NCBI GenBank assembly: GCA_032717465.1
Contig: CM064666.1
Span: 4,000,028-4,064,027 of the forward strand
Reading direction: 5' to 3'
DNA: 64,000 nucleotides
Source of the DNA: Coenobita brevimanus
Lineage: Eukaryota; Arthropoda; Malacostraca; Decapoda; Coenobitidae
Shown: piece after piece, positions 10,792 through 21,462 of the stretch
Layout: every line of letters starts with the position of its first letter
How positions within the stretch are numbered: the stretch's first letter is position 1
Program-made: the position numbers and the translations under genes
The notes under the pieces: model-generated
What the model saw: only the letters and a program-made list of their open reading frames with translations
Databases searched by the model: none
Told to the model about the DNA's origin: nothing

Positions 10792-11218
10792 TGTAGTAGA
10801 AGGAGAGCTCTGAGCTAAAGGTAGGTGTGTAATAAAAATATCTTTTAATGTATAACTAGCTGTATGATGATATATATGCCTTGATGTATTGCTGTTGGAT
10901 ACAGTTGTAGGAATGCACAGCATAGCTGCTGAGAGCCTGTTGTGACCAGAGCAGAGTTTTTGCAACCTCAGTAACATGATAGCGAAAGGCGATGATCACA
11001 TGAACACCCCGCTGCCCCTCTCACCTTCTGAGGGCAGAAAAGAGAGTCAGTCGCAGAGGGGTTGCCCAAGAAGTGGGATGTCTTCAGTTATAGCATTCTT
11101 TCAATAAACTGAGAAGTTATCACGGTGGAGTTTCTCAACCTGCACCTGGTGTGTCTGTTGTTACGCAACTCGTGTCACACACCCTTCTCTCAGAGTCCTA
11201 ATCTCAACAATTGTTACA
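10792..11218 (+). mobile_element. Candidate long terminal repeat (427 bp)
   Basis: Begins TGTAGTAG and ends TTGTTACA, the usual TG...CA ends. A TATA-like run is near 10868-10876 and an AATAAA polyadenylation signal at 11103-11108. It is followed after four bases by a TGG-starting primer-site-like sequence. No second LTR copy is in the window, so the call rests on this arrangement alone. Confidence 0.5.
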
Positions 11219-11222
11219 TAAC

Positions 11223-11238
11223 TGGTGGTAGCGATGAG
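11223..11238 (+). other. Candidate primer-binding site of LTR retrotransposon
   Basis: TGGTGGTAGCGATGAG begins four bases after the LTR end. It starts with TGG, complementary to the CCA end of a tRNA, as in Ty3/Gypsy elements. I have not identified which tRNA would prime. Confidence 0.45.
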
Positions 11239-11831
11239 TTTCTAACCCACGCTTCCGAATAGATTGGTGTAGAGAATCTAGTTTTTGGCTTATACTTTGT
11301 ATATAAGTGTTCCTTTTTTTATTGTTATTGTACTTGACTTTAGTTTTGGTAAGAAAGAGTTACCTTCCCATGTTCTTACTTACTTGCTTTCATATTTTGG
11401 TTGTGCCTGTTTCTCCCAACTTATTTATTGATGACATTTCCATACTTTAAGAATTTTACAGAACTTGAAACTGATGATAATCCTCCGTCCAGTGATGATG
11501 TAGAGTCAGGTTCCACTGAGGTTGAACACTCTCATGGCAATCTTACTTGTTTGAGTGACGGTAAAGTTTATGTAACGTCAGAAACTGTCCCATCAGCTGA
11601 GTCATAAACTTTTGCTTCAGATCAAACAGCGGTCTTTGTTGCTACAACTGATTCTTCCATTGTAGATGTTTCATTTCCTACCCCTGATGCTTCACACATT
11701 TTTTAGTAGAGATTCACTTTCACCATCATCTCCTACCATTCCCAATATTTGTGTTGCAGCTGTACCAGGAATCAATGGTTTAAACAAAACTCCCACCCCT
11801 TCTAACTGTAGTTCTATCACCATGGAAACTT
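11239..11831 (+). pseudogene. Leader and gag-like remnant of the LTR element
   Basis: Sequence inside the LTR element. A 68-residue frame (11401-11607) is rich in Asp, Glu and Ser and has no recognised domain. Its position right after the primer site is where gag would start. No protease, RT or integrase of this element follows. An I-type LINE begins near 11832 instead. Confidence 0.35.
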
Positions 11832-12640
11832 AGTGAGGATAATACACCAGACCGGACCACTACATCGACAGCACTACATCTACACGGACGGAGTTGGCAG
11901 AGTCAATAACACACTGGTGATCCACAGCACAATGTACAATCACAAGACCATTGCAATCTTCCTCAACCTACAAAAAGTCTTTGAACTGGCAAACCTTACA
12001 GCCATACTACAAACTATGGCCAGGAAAGGATACAAGGCAAGCTCTTGAGGTGGGTCAAGGACTACCTCACAAGAAGGAGGGTAAGACTCCAGAGTAAAAA
12101 TCAATTTACAGGGCCCTCGAGAATGGAACACCACTGGGTAGGATCCTCAGCCCACTACTCTGTAATCATCTTATGGAGAATCTTGCAGGTTTGGATCTTG
12201 GTAGAGGAGCCAAGTTTTTCAGCTACATGGACGAACTCCCAACTGACAACCAAAAGCCTCAACCGCTTTCATTATGTAAAACTTACAGCGGTGGACTTCG
12301 AGTTTTTCAGACTTCATTACTCACATGCAGTAAGATCTGTTCCCAACCAGCCGTCATCACACTCAATTGCTGGTACAGGGCCTCCAGACTGTCCAAAGCT
12401 AGGCCTTGAGGATAAAACTTGGAGTCCGTATGTGGACTAGAATATCCAACCTCCAGATGGAAACCAGGATATTCCCCGTACAGACTACAATTGTGAACAA
12501 CATGGCCTGTATAACAGCGAGGATCTTAAGAGGTAGGCTTGACATCATACCACAGAAAATCTCTTCGGCCCTACAGCAAGACCGTGACCATTTTCAGAGG
12601 TAGCTTTTGAAGTAGAAAGTTCGCAAACACAGTCAGGAGG
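11832..12640 (+). pseudogene. I-clade LINE reverse transcriptase remnant
   Basis: Blocks in shifting frames read IAIFLNLQKVFELANLTAIL (palm motif region; the catalytic Asp is replaced by Asn in FLNLQ), RWVKDYLTRRRVRLQ, a broken GTPQGG region near 12130, and RIKLGVRMWTRISN with ARILRGRLDIIPQ downstream. The layout matches I-clade RTs. Frames are broken at least five times. Confidence 0.6.
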
Positions 12641-13690
12641 TTCGGGATAACAGCATATCGCCTACAGTAGTGATCTTACTTATCCGGACTACGACCCCTC
12701 CCCCCCCATGGAGACCAGCCCAAATCACAATCCCCTTCACCAACGGGCAAGAAAAACAGAATCAGAACCCAGTCAAACTGAGAGTTGAGGCAGAATTGAG
12801 GATGGCCAGACTTCGACAAGGAGGCACTGGTATTTGCTATACAACCGGTTCTGTTAACCAGGAGAAAGGGTGATAGGAGTGGGGCAACCCTATGCCACGA
12901 GGGATAAGTTCACTTCAGGAGGACATCTGACGGCTGGTCCTCCCTACAAACAGCTGGCAGCAATACAAAGTGCAGCACAACATGAAAACACAAACAACAG
13001 AGGAAAGATGGTCATACTCTCAGACTCCAATAGTGTGATGCAGAAGCTGAAAAAGAAGAGAACCATCAACAACCTGTTTACCTCAACCTGTTCTGCCTTT
13101 CAGAAACTGAATACCCAAGGAAAAGTAGTCACCTTCATTGGGTTCCAAGCCACATTGGCACAAAGGGAAATCGGGTGGCAAACGAAGGTGCATGACTCGC
13201 CACCAGACTACGGAATGTAACCCACCCAATCAGGCCTTCCCAATCTGCCATCAGGAGTCACACCAAGAAGGAAGAGGTGTAGGTAACTGCTGAACTAAAC
13301 ATAGGATTAATCAGTGGAGGCCCTTTCTCCTGCAACTGGTACATGAGAACCACGAGCTACCAACCCATAATGCTACCCAGAGGAACACTCAGGGAAGTCA
13401 GGGGAAACATGCATCACTCAAGACTCGGCAGCAAGTGCTGCTGGCAACTTAAGGAGCCTATCAGCAGGGACTGCTCCCACTACAATCAGGAAACCACGGC
13501 ACCATTACTGCACTGCCTCTCGGAGTGTGGCAGGATATAACAACTGCGGACCAACAGACGTGGACCCAACCACTGATGAATCTTCCAACAAGGGGGGTGC
13601 ATCTGATGTTAAGACAAAAACTGAGCACCCTGAGGTACTCACCAGGATCGTCCATGGCTTTTCCCCCTCAGATAAATTAGTTTCAGCTTA
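12641..13690 (+). pseudogene. I-clade LINE RNase H and C-terminal remnant
   Basis: Continuation of the LINE at 11832. The RNase H region shows MVILSDSNSVMQKL (aligning with the conserved Asp in HTDS) and SHLHWVPSHIGTKGNRVANE near 13130-13185, the typical RNase H C-terminal block. A later ETTAPLLHCLSECGRI matches the cysteine/histidine tail of these elements. Several frameshifts and stops are present. Confidence 0.6.
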
Positions 13691-14001
13691 GCATAGAGAA
13701 AGAAACTAAAATCCTTATGACAGACACTGTCATAAGGATAGAATCGGCAGTATTCAGTTACAAGATAGACATAATAGAATGAGGTAGACCACCTCAGTTG
13801 TGTAAAGGCCACTAGGGCACTATGAGTGCAGACAAAATTAATTACCTGTGGCTCACCATAAGACAGGGACGGTTTGAGGGGATGTCTCTCGAATGAATTT
13901 TTAAAATTTCATTAATAGGCAAAAAACTGAAGGCAAGCCTACTCTCCTTTGTGCCTTATCTCTGCTGCACTCTGGCCGCTGCCCTGCCTCGTCTCTGGCC
14001 A

Positions 14002-14003
<2 letters not shown>
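13691..14003. other. Unassigned spacer
   Basis: No motif or repeat is recognised apart from short direct repeats near 13690-13740 (GACAGACACTGTCATAAGGAT is partly mirrored). It ends at a poly(T) run. Confidence 0.35.
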
Positions 14004-14036
<33 letters not shown>

Positions 14037-14160
14037 GCGAGGAAGAACGAACCAAAGGCCATGAGCCCGTAGTTACAGTTCCCTCCAAGAGAAAAACAAA
14101 ATACAATAGAGAGCCAAATTCAAGATCCGATCATTTTGAGATGCCTAGTCAACAAGGTTT
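14004..14160 (-). mobile_element. Jockey-like LINE 3' end with poly(A) tail, copy 2
   Basis: (T)30 at 14004-14033 is followed by a block that matches the 3' untranslated region and stop region of the LINE at 37661-39665 (AGAGAAAAACAAAATACAAT and AGAGCCAAATTCAAGATCC). Read on the minus strand it is a severely 5'-truncated copy ending in poly(A), the standard product of target-primed reverse transcription. Confidence 0.75.
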
Positions 14161-14563
14161 GAGTTTCCCTTCTAGTGACGTAGATTAGAGTTGGCCAGGC
14201 TAGGCTGTCTCCAGTTGGGTACGGTGTTGTGTTTTATGGTGATGTGTTTTGGTGATGATCTGTAGTGAGTTGTGATGTTAGTATTTTAATATTTTGTTAA
14301 TGCATTTGTGGCGAGCAAAGCAGTCTGTAAAATATTGTACATTTTGTAAATAATTGTCATATGTGCTTTGCTACCTCAGGCCATTTATTCTCACCCCACG
14401 TGGTGATAATGTAAACTCTGAGGACCCCTTTAAAAACCAAGCAAAACAATAAATCATATGTCGACCACTCTGGCTGTTGCAGATGACACAGACAATATGT
14501 ACGAGAGTTGATCTTACCTCATTGTCCCGGGATCTGTAGCCTCGGCATGATCAGGACCTTGAG

Positions 14564-14565
<2 letters not shown>
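14161..14565. other. Unassigned spacer
   Basis: No coding or repeat motif is recognised. An AATAAA near 14450 and AT-rich composition are the only features. Confidence 0.35.

Positions 14566-14658
<93 letters not shown>
14566..14658. repeat. (GT)n microsatellite
   Basis: About 93 bp of near-perfect GT repeats, ending GTCTGTCTGTGTC. A His/Thr open frame on the opposite strand is an artefact of the repeat. Confidence 0.95.
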
Positions 14659-14659
<1 letters not shown>

Positions 14660-14899
14660 TGTCTGTGTCGATAGTGTCCTGGTGTAGTGTCGTATATCAC
14701 ATGTTATCATAAACTCTGTCCCCCAGCCCTCCCTCCCTCTACCCTCTCTCCTGTCTCTCATCCTCGGTTTTCCCTTATCGTCCTTTAGCATCCTTTACTT
14801 GTATTTTCTTCATAATTTTCCTCTTCTCACTGTTATTAATGGGGTGGGCAGGATTCACTATCATTATCATTATCATAATTATCTTAGTTTTTCATATTG

Positions 14900-15259
14900 T
14901 CTATCTATAGCCAGACGCCAGAATCCCGTAAGGGGTGGCCATTTGACTTTGAGTTATTTGTTTTATGATGAGGGGCACTAACCCTCCTCCAACTCGCTTG
15001 TTGACACGTAGGGAACATGTATAGGCTGGTTATAAGGTTACCACCCAGCATTATAACTGGTTTCTTGGCTTAGAGGAAACCTTTCGATTTGTCACATAAT
15101 GTAAAGCCACCTGAAAAGGAAAGAAGAGTAATAAAAAGTGACAGAAAAGATGAGAGAAATAGGAGAAGAGGAGGGCAGACAGAAAAAGAATGATAGAGGT
15201 GGAGGAAGAAGTAGGCTGCACTGCATCAAGCGAGTGAGTGATGGTCGCCACCACCTACC
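14900..15259 (-). mobile_element. SINE-like family S, copy 2, essentially full length
   Basis: Minus-strand copy. The 3' tail lies at the left: TCTATCTATAGCCAGACGCC, then GTAAGGGGTGGCCATTTGAC, GGGGCACTAACCCTCC and TGTTGACACGTAGGGA. The GGTTACCACCCAGC block, the purine-rich middle and the head GGTCGCCACCACCTACC lie at the right. It defines a unit of about 350 bp with a GATA-type tail. It encodes no protein. No clear target-site duplication is seen here. Confidence 0.7.
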
Positions 15260-15959
15260 AGATTCACTTTCTATATTTTGCTTCCATTGGTAGTAAACTA
15301 TGAAGCTTGAAAGGTTTTCCATTTCATCTTTCTAATTCTATTTGTCCCAGTCTTGAATCTTCTTGATGTCTTCTTTTTTCATTTTCCTTGTTTTGTCACG
15401 TGGTAGGTTCAAGTGGCTTGCATGTTCTTCAGTTCTGGTATCCATTTATATTGGTTATTACCTTTCATCTCAGTTCTCTTAGAAGTGTGTTTCTTTTCCC
15501 AGTTCATCATCTTTCAAACTGCTGTATGCCTTCCATTAGTCATGCTATCATATTAAAAGCATCTACCTCCCCTCTCATGGCTACCTGCGCGTATTGCTCG
15601 CATTTATCGGTACATATACTTTATTTTCTATTCTTTGAAATGTCAATATTTCTTTTTGTTCATGTGTATTGCATTTACGCAATAAATGATTGACGTGATG
15701 ACTGCACTTTTCCAATAACATTTTTCAATCCTTATTTTATTACAGCACTAACCAGTGACTGGGTGTGATTGGTCTGATAGTTTGTTGACCTTTTCTCTTA
15801 AGTTTTCTTTGTATCGTGAAGGAGTTTCTTGTATTTGTGATGGTTGTACTTTAGTATTTAATTCTCCCTGTATCTTACAAGTAAATCCTTTAAATTCGTT
15901 CAGTTACTCCTTCATGGCATAGCTTAATTTGCTGCTCTTTTCTGTGTTAATCTATAGAC
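15260..15959. other. Unassigned spacer
   Basis: AT-rich sequence. A 101-residue open frame at 15388-15693 has no recognised motif, and its composition matches random AT-rich sequence. Not called as a gene. Confidence 0.35.
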
Positions 15960-16262
15960 CAGGGCTATTCAGCTACTCCTGAAGTAAGGCCGAATTATGA
16001 AACTCAGACTAACAAAAGGGCCATACATTATCTTACCTGTATTTTATTCCCGCTATCTATACACTTATAGACAGAAAGAACCGAGAAATTCATATATTAT
16101 TTTTGTGTAATTTCCAGTAAATAAATAAAATATAAAAACGCAAATTTTTTGTTTTATGCTTGCTTATTTGTTTATTTTCATTCTTCTGAGTCGGGCAAAG
16201 ACCCAAACAAACACGACTCAAGGGCCGGATTTGGCCCGCGGGCCGCCAGTTGAATAGCCCTG
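15960..16262. mobile_element. Non-autonomous hAT-type element (MITE)
   Basis: A 303-bp element with terminal inverted repeats CAGGGCTATTCA at the left and its reverse complement TGAATAGCCCTG at the right. Inside the right end is GGCCGGATTTGGCCCGCGGG, a hallmark of hAT-Charlie-like MITEs. It is flanked by CTATAGAC (15952-15959) and CTCTAGAT (16263-16270), an 8-bp target duplication with two differences, the size expected of hAT. No transposase is encoded. Confidence 0.8.
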
Positions 16263-16270
16263 CTCTAGAT

Positions 16271-17577
16271 CACATTCACTGCATATTTCAATAAAATTTT
16301 CAATATTTTCTGTTTCCTTTCGTGATAATTGTAAGCCGACATGTGCATAGAAGTTTGTTTCTAAGCCGGTACGGTAGGAATATATATATATATTACTTCT
16401 GCTTTTTGTAGAATCATGTACGTAATTAAAGAAATAAAGAACATTTGTTATCATCACAATCCTGTCCCCCACCATTATTAACGGGCTGTTCCGCGCGTAT
16501 AAAACCTTGATCATATTTATTATTATGAGCGAACTTCCCACCTGAAGTGATGAAGTTAACACTATACAGTACTAAAATCATTAACATTAGTATTATATTC
16601 ATGGTCACGATGATCATGAATATCATCATTGTATCCTTACTTCCCATTGTATTATTAATAATTTGGTGAGCAAGATTCACAATCCTCGTCAGAACATTAT
16701 TTTTTCTCTCCCTCTTCTTATTAACTGGGAATGCTGGATCTAGAGATCACCATCATCATCATCACCAATATCGTCTTCATCATCATCATTAACGTGGTGG
16801 TCAGGGTGTAGAAACAGGAGAAACTATTATCACACTGTTAGTAAAATGGGTTACATCATTCAAGCTTTTGGAATGCTGGTATTCTTGATTATGAAGTGAT
16901 TGGAAGTGTGAATAATTCATTTTTATCTCTCTTTTACGTATGCAGATCTTGAAATAGATCAAACAATCCTTGCCCTGGGCCCTAGCATTCCTCCAGGCTG
17001 CAACACTACGTCACTCGTCCATCCATATCGCCACTTGTGAATAAACTAACTGTTATGCGACAGACTGATGTTCCAGTGGTTACAATAAAGATTGGGCTAG
17101 GGACCAGACTGATTATTTAATTATTATTAAAACACACTTTACTGCCAGGCCATAAAAAACATTAATACCATTCCACCAGTACTGAATGAGACAACCCTTG
17201 CATGTTTCCAGTATGAACGGTGGGTATTATCGTCGAAATGGTGACATGTAAAAGTGTGTGCCACGTAGGAAGACTGACAGACCTTAGGGAAAGTATTGTC
17301 AAGTCTATGCCCACTGTAGGAGAATAAATGTTATAATGCGATAGTTTGGTCGTTTCTTCCCTCTTCATCCTGCCCGGTTACCTTCTCGCTACCCTTTGTT
17401 CTATACCCTTTTCTGTCCTCTTGTCTCTCACCTTCCCCCATTCCTCCTCACCTATACTATATTCTGAAGCCAATGTATTTGATAAGAAACGAGAAAGATG
17501 ACTTTAGCTGCAAGAGTGAGCATTACTGATGACAAAAGTAATGTTAATTCTAGACACAGTTTGCTCATTCTTTTACT
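16271..17577. other. Unassigned AT-rich stretch with CAT patch
   Basis: Contains a CATCAT-rich patch at about 16741-16800. A block near 16640-16680 (TTAATAATTTGGTGAGCAAGA) resembles 14835-14860, so the two may be diverged copies of one repeat. Short open frames show no domains. No gene is recognised. Confidence 0.35.
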
Positions 17578-17830
17578 GTGGTGGTAGGCAGTCGTGACCA
17601 TCATCCAGTCTTAATGTACCACTGCTTATTGCTTCCTTCACCTCTATCATTCTTTTCTCTGTCTGCCCTCCTCTCTGCTTATGTCTCTTATCTTACCTGT
17701 CCCTTTCTATTACCATTCTTTTCCCTTAAGGTGGTTCTATAGAGAGTGACAATTCCAATGGTTCCCTGTAACCCACGAAGCCATATGTAATACTGGGTGG
17801 TAACCATATATCCAGACTACGGGGTGATGT
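17578..17830 (+). mobile_element. SINE-like family S, copy 3 (3' end lost)
   Basis: Plus-strand copy with head GTGGTGGTAGGCAGTCGTGACC, a long pyrimidine-rich middle, AGAGAGTGACAATTCCAATGG and GGGTGGTAACCATATATCC. It stops matching before the 3' tail shared with RTE-B. Confidence 0.65.
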
Positions 17831-18209
17831 GAAGCCTACTACGGTGCCCATGATAAATGGGTGGACAGACGTGAATGCAGCGTCCATCCGGGAACCAAAC
17901 CTCCCTCTTCCCAACACCGCAATGTGACGAGGAGTTGTCTACCGCAAAAGGAACACTGGATTACTACACGGGATGGGCTTGGAAAGGCGATTGCACCTGC
18001 GATTGATGGGTCTGCTCGGCCAGACGGACTGAAGTTACTCAACATCATCAGCAACAACAAAAACTCCTTTATTTTTGTCTTTATGTGTGTGGGGGGGGGG
18101 CGCATTTTTTTATTTCCTGTTTTGTATAACGTCAATAATTACTGTAGGCTTGAAGCTTATGCATCTCCTTGCATACCAATGTGAAATAACTGTACGATAA
18201 ACTGATACT

Positions 18210-18262
18210 GATGTACATTGTTACATCCGCGATAGTGATGTACATTTGTTACATCCGCGCTC
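18210..18262. repeat. 27-bp direct repeat, two units
   Basis: GATGTACATTGTTACATCCG at 18210 recurs as GATGTACATTTGTTACATCC at 18237, period 27 bp. TGTTACATCCGCG is in both. Nothing around it is recognised. The preceding 350 bp (17831-18209) hold no identified feature except a G run near 18091. Confidence 0.6.
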
Positions 18263-18288
18263 TCGTAAAGGTTTGGTGTTATGTTCGG

Positions 18289-18290
<2 letters not shown>

Positions 18291-18364
<74 letters not shown>
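18291..18364. repeat. (GT)n microsatellite
   Basis: 74 bp of perfect TG repeats. Confidence 0.95.
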
Positions 18365-18366
<2 letters not shown>

Positions 18367-18725
18367 CTAGAGGTCACAGGTCAGAGTCACATGATAAGGT
18401 TAACTTGCGCAGTTTTTATCCGAAATACGTTAACCTTCGAGGAACTGTTCATGTTAACATGAGTAAAAAGTGACCCTGTTTTGAGAACGATCAGTCAAAG
18501 GTTAAGATTAAAGGGACAGGTCAAATGTCAAGGTGTTGGAGCAAAGTCAGCTCAAACAGTTTGATCTGATTTGACGCAAACTTGGTGGAGGGGTTAAGGG
18601 GTATGCTAGAATGAAGTAAATCTATTTGAAAAATAATCAGTAAAAGGTCAAGGTCTTAGGGAAAGACTAAATATTCAGCTTTTCGACCAATTGGTGGGCC
18701 AGGTTTTGCACACAACGAGTCCACC
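18365..18725 (-). repeat. Diverged member of the AGGTCA-rich repeat class
   Basis: Contains GAGGTCACAGGTCAGAGTCA, AGTCAAAGGTTAAG, GGACAGGTCAAATGTCAAGG, ACGCAAACTTGGTGGAGGGG and AAAAGGTCAAGGTC. The order of GGTCA half-sites and the AAACTTGGTGGAGGGG block match the reverse complement of units in the array at 40150-41635. It is weakly conserved and may be an old copy. Confidence 0.4.
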
Positions 18726-19461
18726 CTCTTGTTTTAAAAGGCATTCTCTAAATGAAAGAGCTCATTAAAAAAGACAAATCTTTAACCGAGATAATACTTT
18801 CAAAGCATCAGTTTTTATAACGCAATAATTCCATACGCATTTGTCCCCACAGCTAAATTAATTCATGATGTGAATAAAAGCATGAAATACGAAAACAATG
18901 TCTAGCTCTAAACAGGCCAAGAAAATGTATATGTAAACCTAAATCGTCCTGAATGTGCGAAATGAAAACAACTGATTAAGTCCCACGCGTTCCCTTAGAA
19001 ATATACTGTGGGAGAGAAATTATTTTGCAGTCATATTAATACTGCAATCAGAAAACCATTTTAATTTTTAGCCGATTTCTTCGTTCCCTTCCCTTTCAAA
19101 AAATACCGACATACGTCATGGCAGACTGGTATTCAAAACGTTTTTTCTAAGGCAATAATAGAGACCATGCAAAATACGAAACCATGACTACCATTTTACA
19201 CTGTGAATTAATAAAAAATACTTAGATATTTATTCGGAACTTTGCACAGGGTTATTACTTTTTAAGAAATCGACTACAAGCAGAATTTCCGGGGTTTCCT
19301 ATAGTTTCGAAATTTGTATAGAACAAAGAGTTCTAAACAGAAACTAGCAAGAATAATAATGCAAATTAGGCGAAGCTATACATAAAGCAGTTAGAGTTAA
19401 AGCAATTCATAGAAACTAAAGCTGAGAGAGGAAGCTGGCTTCACTGGATATACAGTATATA

Positions 19462-19532
<71 letters not shown>

Positions 19533-19748
19533 GGAGAGAGATTTACTTCACAGAGTAGCTAGAACTACCCATCTTCAATAAATTACATAAATAATACAAT
19601 AGACACTTACCTGATTACCGACACGAGAGCTGCATAAACCCCTACATAGTGTTAATTTCCCGGGTAAATGATGGTGCCCATCACGACCTAAGTAAACACT
19701 TGTAGTCAGTAATTCATTTATTCATACCACTCCCATGCTGCGTCAGAC

Positions 19749-19801
<53 letters not shown>

Positions 19802-20004
19802 CTTGTTATTCTGTTTCTCCGTGTCATCTGTCATGCTATTAGTAGTGAATTGTTATGTATGCATGCGTGTATGTATAACTGTACCAAACTTCATACTTGA
19901 TAAATGCTTTTAAAAAATCTTTGGACACTACCATTGATGGTAAGATAAATATAATTCCAAGACTGCTATATGTTCTCTGAGGAGGTATTTTAGCCACCGC
20001 TTGC

Positions 20005-20065
<61 letters not shown>

Positions 20066-20416
20066 TTCCCCTGAGATTTTAGGTTTCCTAATATACTGTA
20101 TATATGTAAAAGAATAATAATAAAACTCAAAAGCCTTTCAAACGTCTTTAACAAAAATATGTAGGCCAAACACAGCCACTGGGGCTCCAACAGCTGACAT
20201 ACTGAGTTTGGTTCAGATTGATGTCCTGTGATGGGGTGCTTTGGCCACTTATGTGCTGCTGGATTGGCTGCGTTGAGTAATGTCTGGATGATGTGGGTGG
20301 CACTTGGCGTCGCTCGTGGCTGTTTTGTTGCCATGCTTCCGTTAGGGCAAGTAACAGCGAGGGAGGTTGCTATTCTCCATACTTAAGTTCTCGCTTTACT
20401 GGACGTAATCTCATTA
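18726..20416. other. Unassigned region with (TA)n, (TC)n and (GA)n
   Basis: AT-rich sequence without recognised coding content. Microsatellites: (TA)n at about 19465-19523 preceded by a small palindrome TATACAGTATATACTGTATA, (TC)n at 19751-19797 and (GA)n at 20009-20059. The minus-strand frame at 19990-20334 mixes repeat-coded residues with an unrecognised segment. Confidence 0.5.
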
Positions 20417-20787
20417 CCTCCGCCGAGGAAGTTATGTTTTACCCCGCATTGGTTGGTTTATTAACTTGTCTGTCTGTTAGCAGTATTACTCAATAAGTTA
20501 CGAACGGATTTTTATGAAACGTTGTGGAGGGGTGGGCCATGGGCCAAGAAAAAAATCATTATATTTTGGACCGGATCTGGATCCAGATCCGGAGTATCCG
20601 GCATAATATCTCCAAAAGTTCTCGATGAATTTCAATGAAATTTTGTGGAAGGGTGTGCCATGGATCAAGAAAGACTTGATTAAATTTTGGGGCAGATCTG
20701 GATCCGATATCTACGGATCCGGATCCGGATCCCTTTTAATGGCAATGGCATTGGCGAATGTATGCACTCTCTGATCGCTTTCTAGTT
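20417..20787 (+). repeat. Interspersed repeat with GATCCGGATCC core
   Basis: Starts CCTCCGCCGAGGAAGTTATG and contains TCTGTCTGTTAGCAG. Two diverged tandem halves follow, each with TATGAAACGTTGTGGAGGGG- or AATGAAATTTTGTGGAAGGG-type sequence, GCCATGG and CAGATCCGGATCC-type palindromes. It ends TGCACTCTCTGATCG. I recognise the class as a widespread invertebrate non-coding repeat, with heads similar to that at 52210. Its mode of movement is unknown to me. Confidence 0.55.
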
Positions 20788-21040
20788 TATATTGTATTTC
20801 CTCTCATCTCTGTCTACTCCTTATTCATTATTTTGACTTCAAAATGGGCGTACAATCCCACAGCTAGGTTAATATGTCCCGACATTTGAAGTGAGGGTGA
20901 TCAATCACTTTTACTCGATTAATATTATATCAATTATTAACCCCAACTAGTCCTCTGAAGTGCCAAATCCGATTGTAATTCCTACTCTGTTAGACCAAGT
21001 AGTTGCTGTTTGTTTGTGCTGTCATTACTCAACATAGTAA

Positions 21041-21146
21041 ATACCGTAGTTTCCTGGGCTACAAGAGGCCTTTTGGCTTGTCACTCATTGATATCACCTA
21101 ATGGACAGAGTCTAAACTGAGTGGACGACGGATGGTACCCCTCTCC
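21041..21146 (-). mobile_element. SINE-like family S, internal fragment
   Basis: Read on the minus strand it gives GTCCACTCAGTTTAGACTC, ATGAGTGACAAGCCAAAAGG and CCCAGGAAACTACGG, matching the family S central block in order, with the pyrimidine tract absent. Strongly diverged. Confidence 0.45.
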
Positions 21147-21194
21147 TCCCTTCCACCCAATCTGTTTCTGCTTTTAATATGACGTATTTATTAA

Positions 21195-21378
21195 CTAGTG
21201 GATAAGTGGCTTAGAGAGATAGTGATGATGATAATGATGATGATGATGATTAGAAAGATGGTGATGGTGGTGTTGAAAGTGGTGGCAGTGATGCTGATGA
21301 CTTACCTTCAATGACTCATGTTCTCCCTCGCTGTTTGTATAATCTTCCTTTTCAACCCTCTCATCCTTTATCCCTCCA

Positions 21379-21417
<39 letters not shown>

Positions 21418-21462
21418 CTGTCTATCTGTCTGTCTCTGTCTGTCTGTCTGTCTGTCTGTCTC
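21195..21462. repeat. GAT-rich patch and (CTGT)n tract
   Basis: GATGAT-type repeats at 21215-21300 and an imperfect (TGTC)n at 21376-21462 with CTAT and TTTG variants. Open frames rich in Cys/Leu/Ser on the plus strand and Asp/Arg on the minus strand are repeat translations. Confidence 0.85.
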
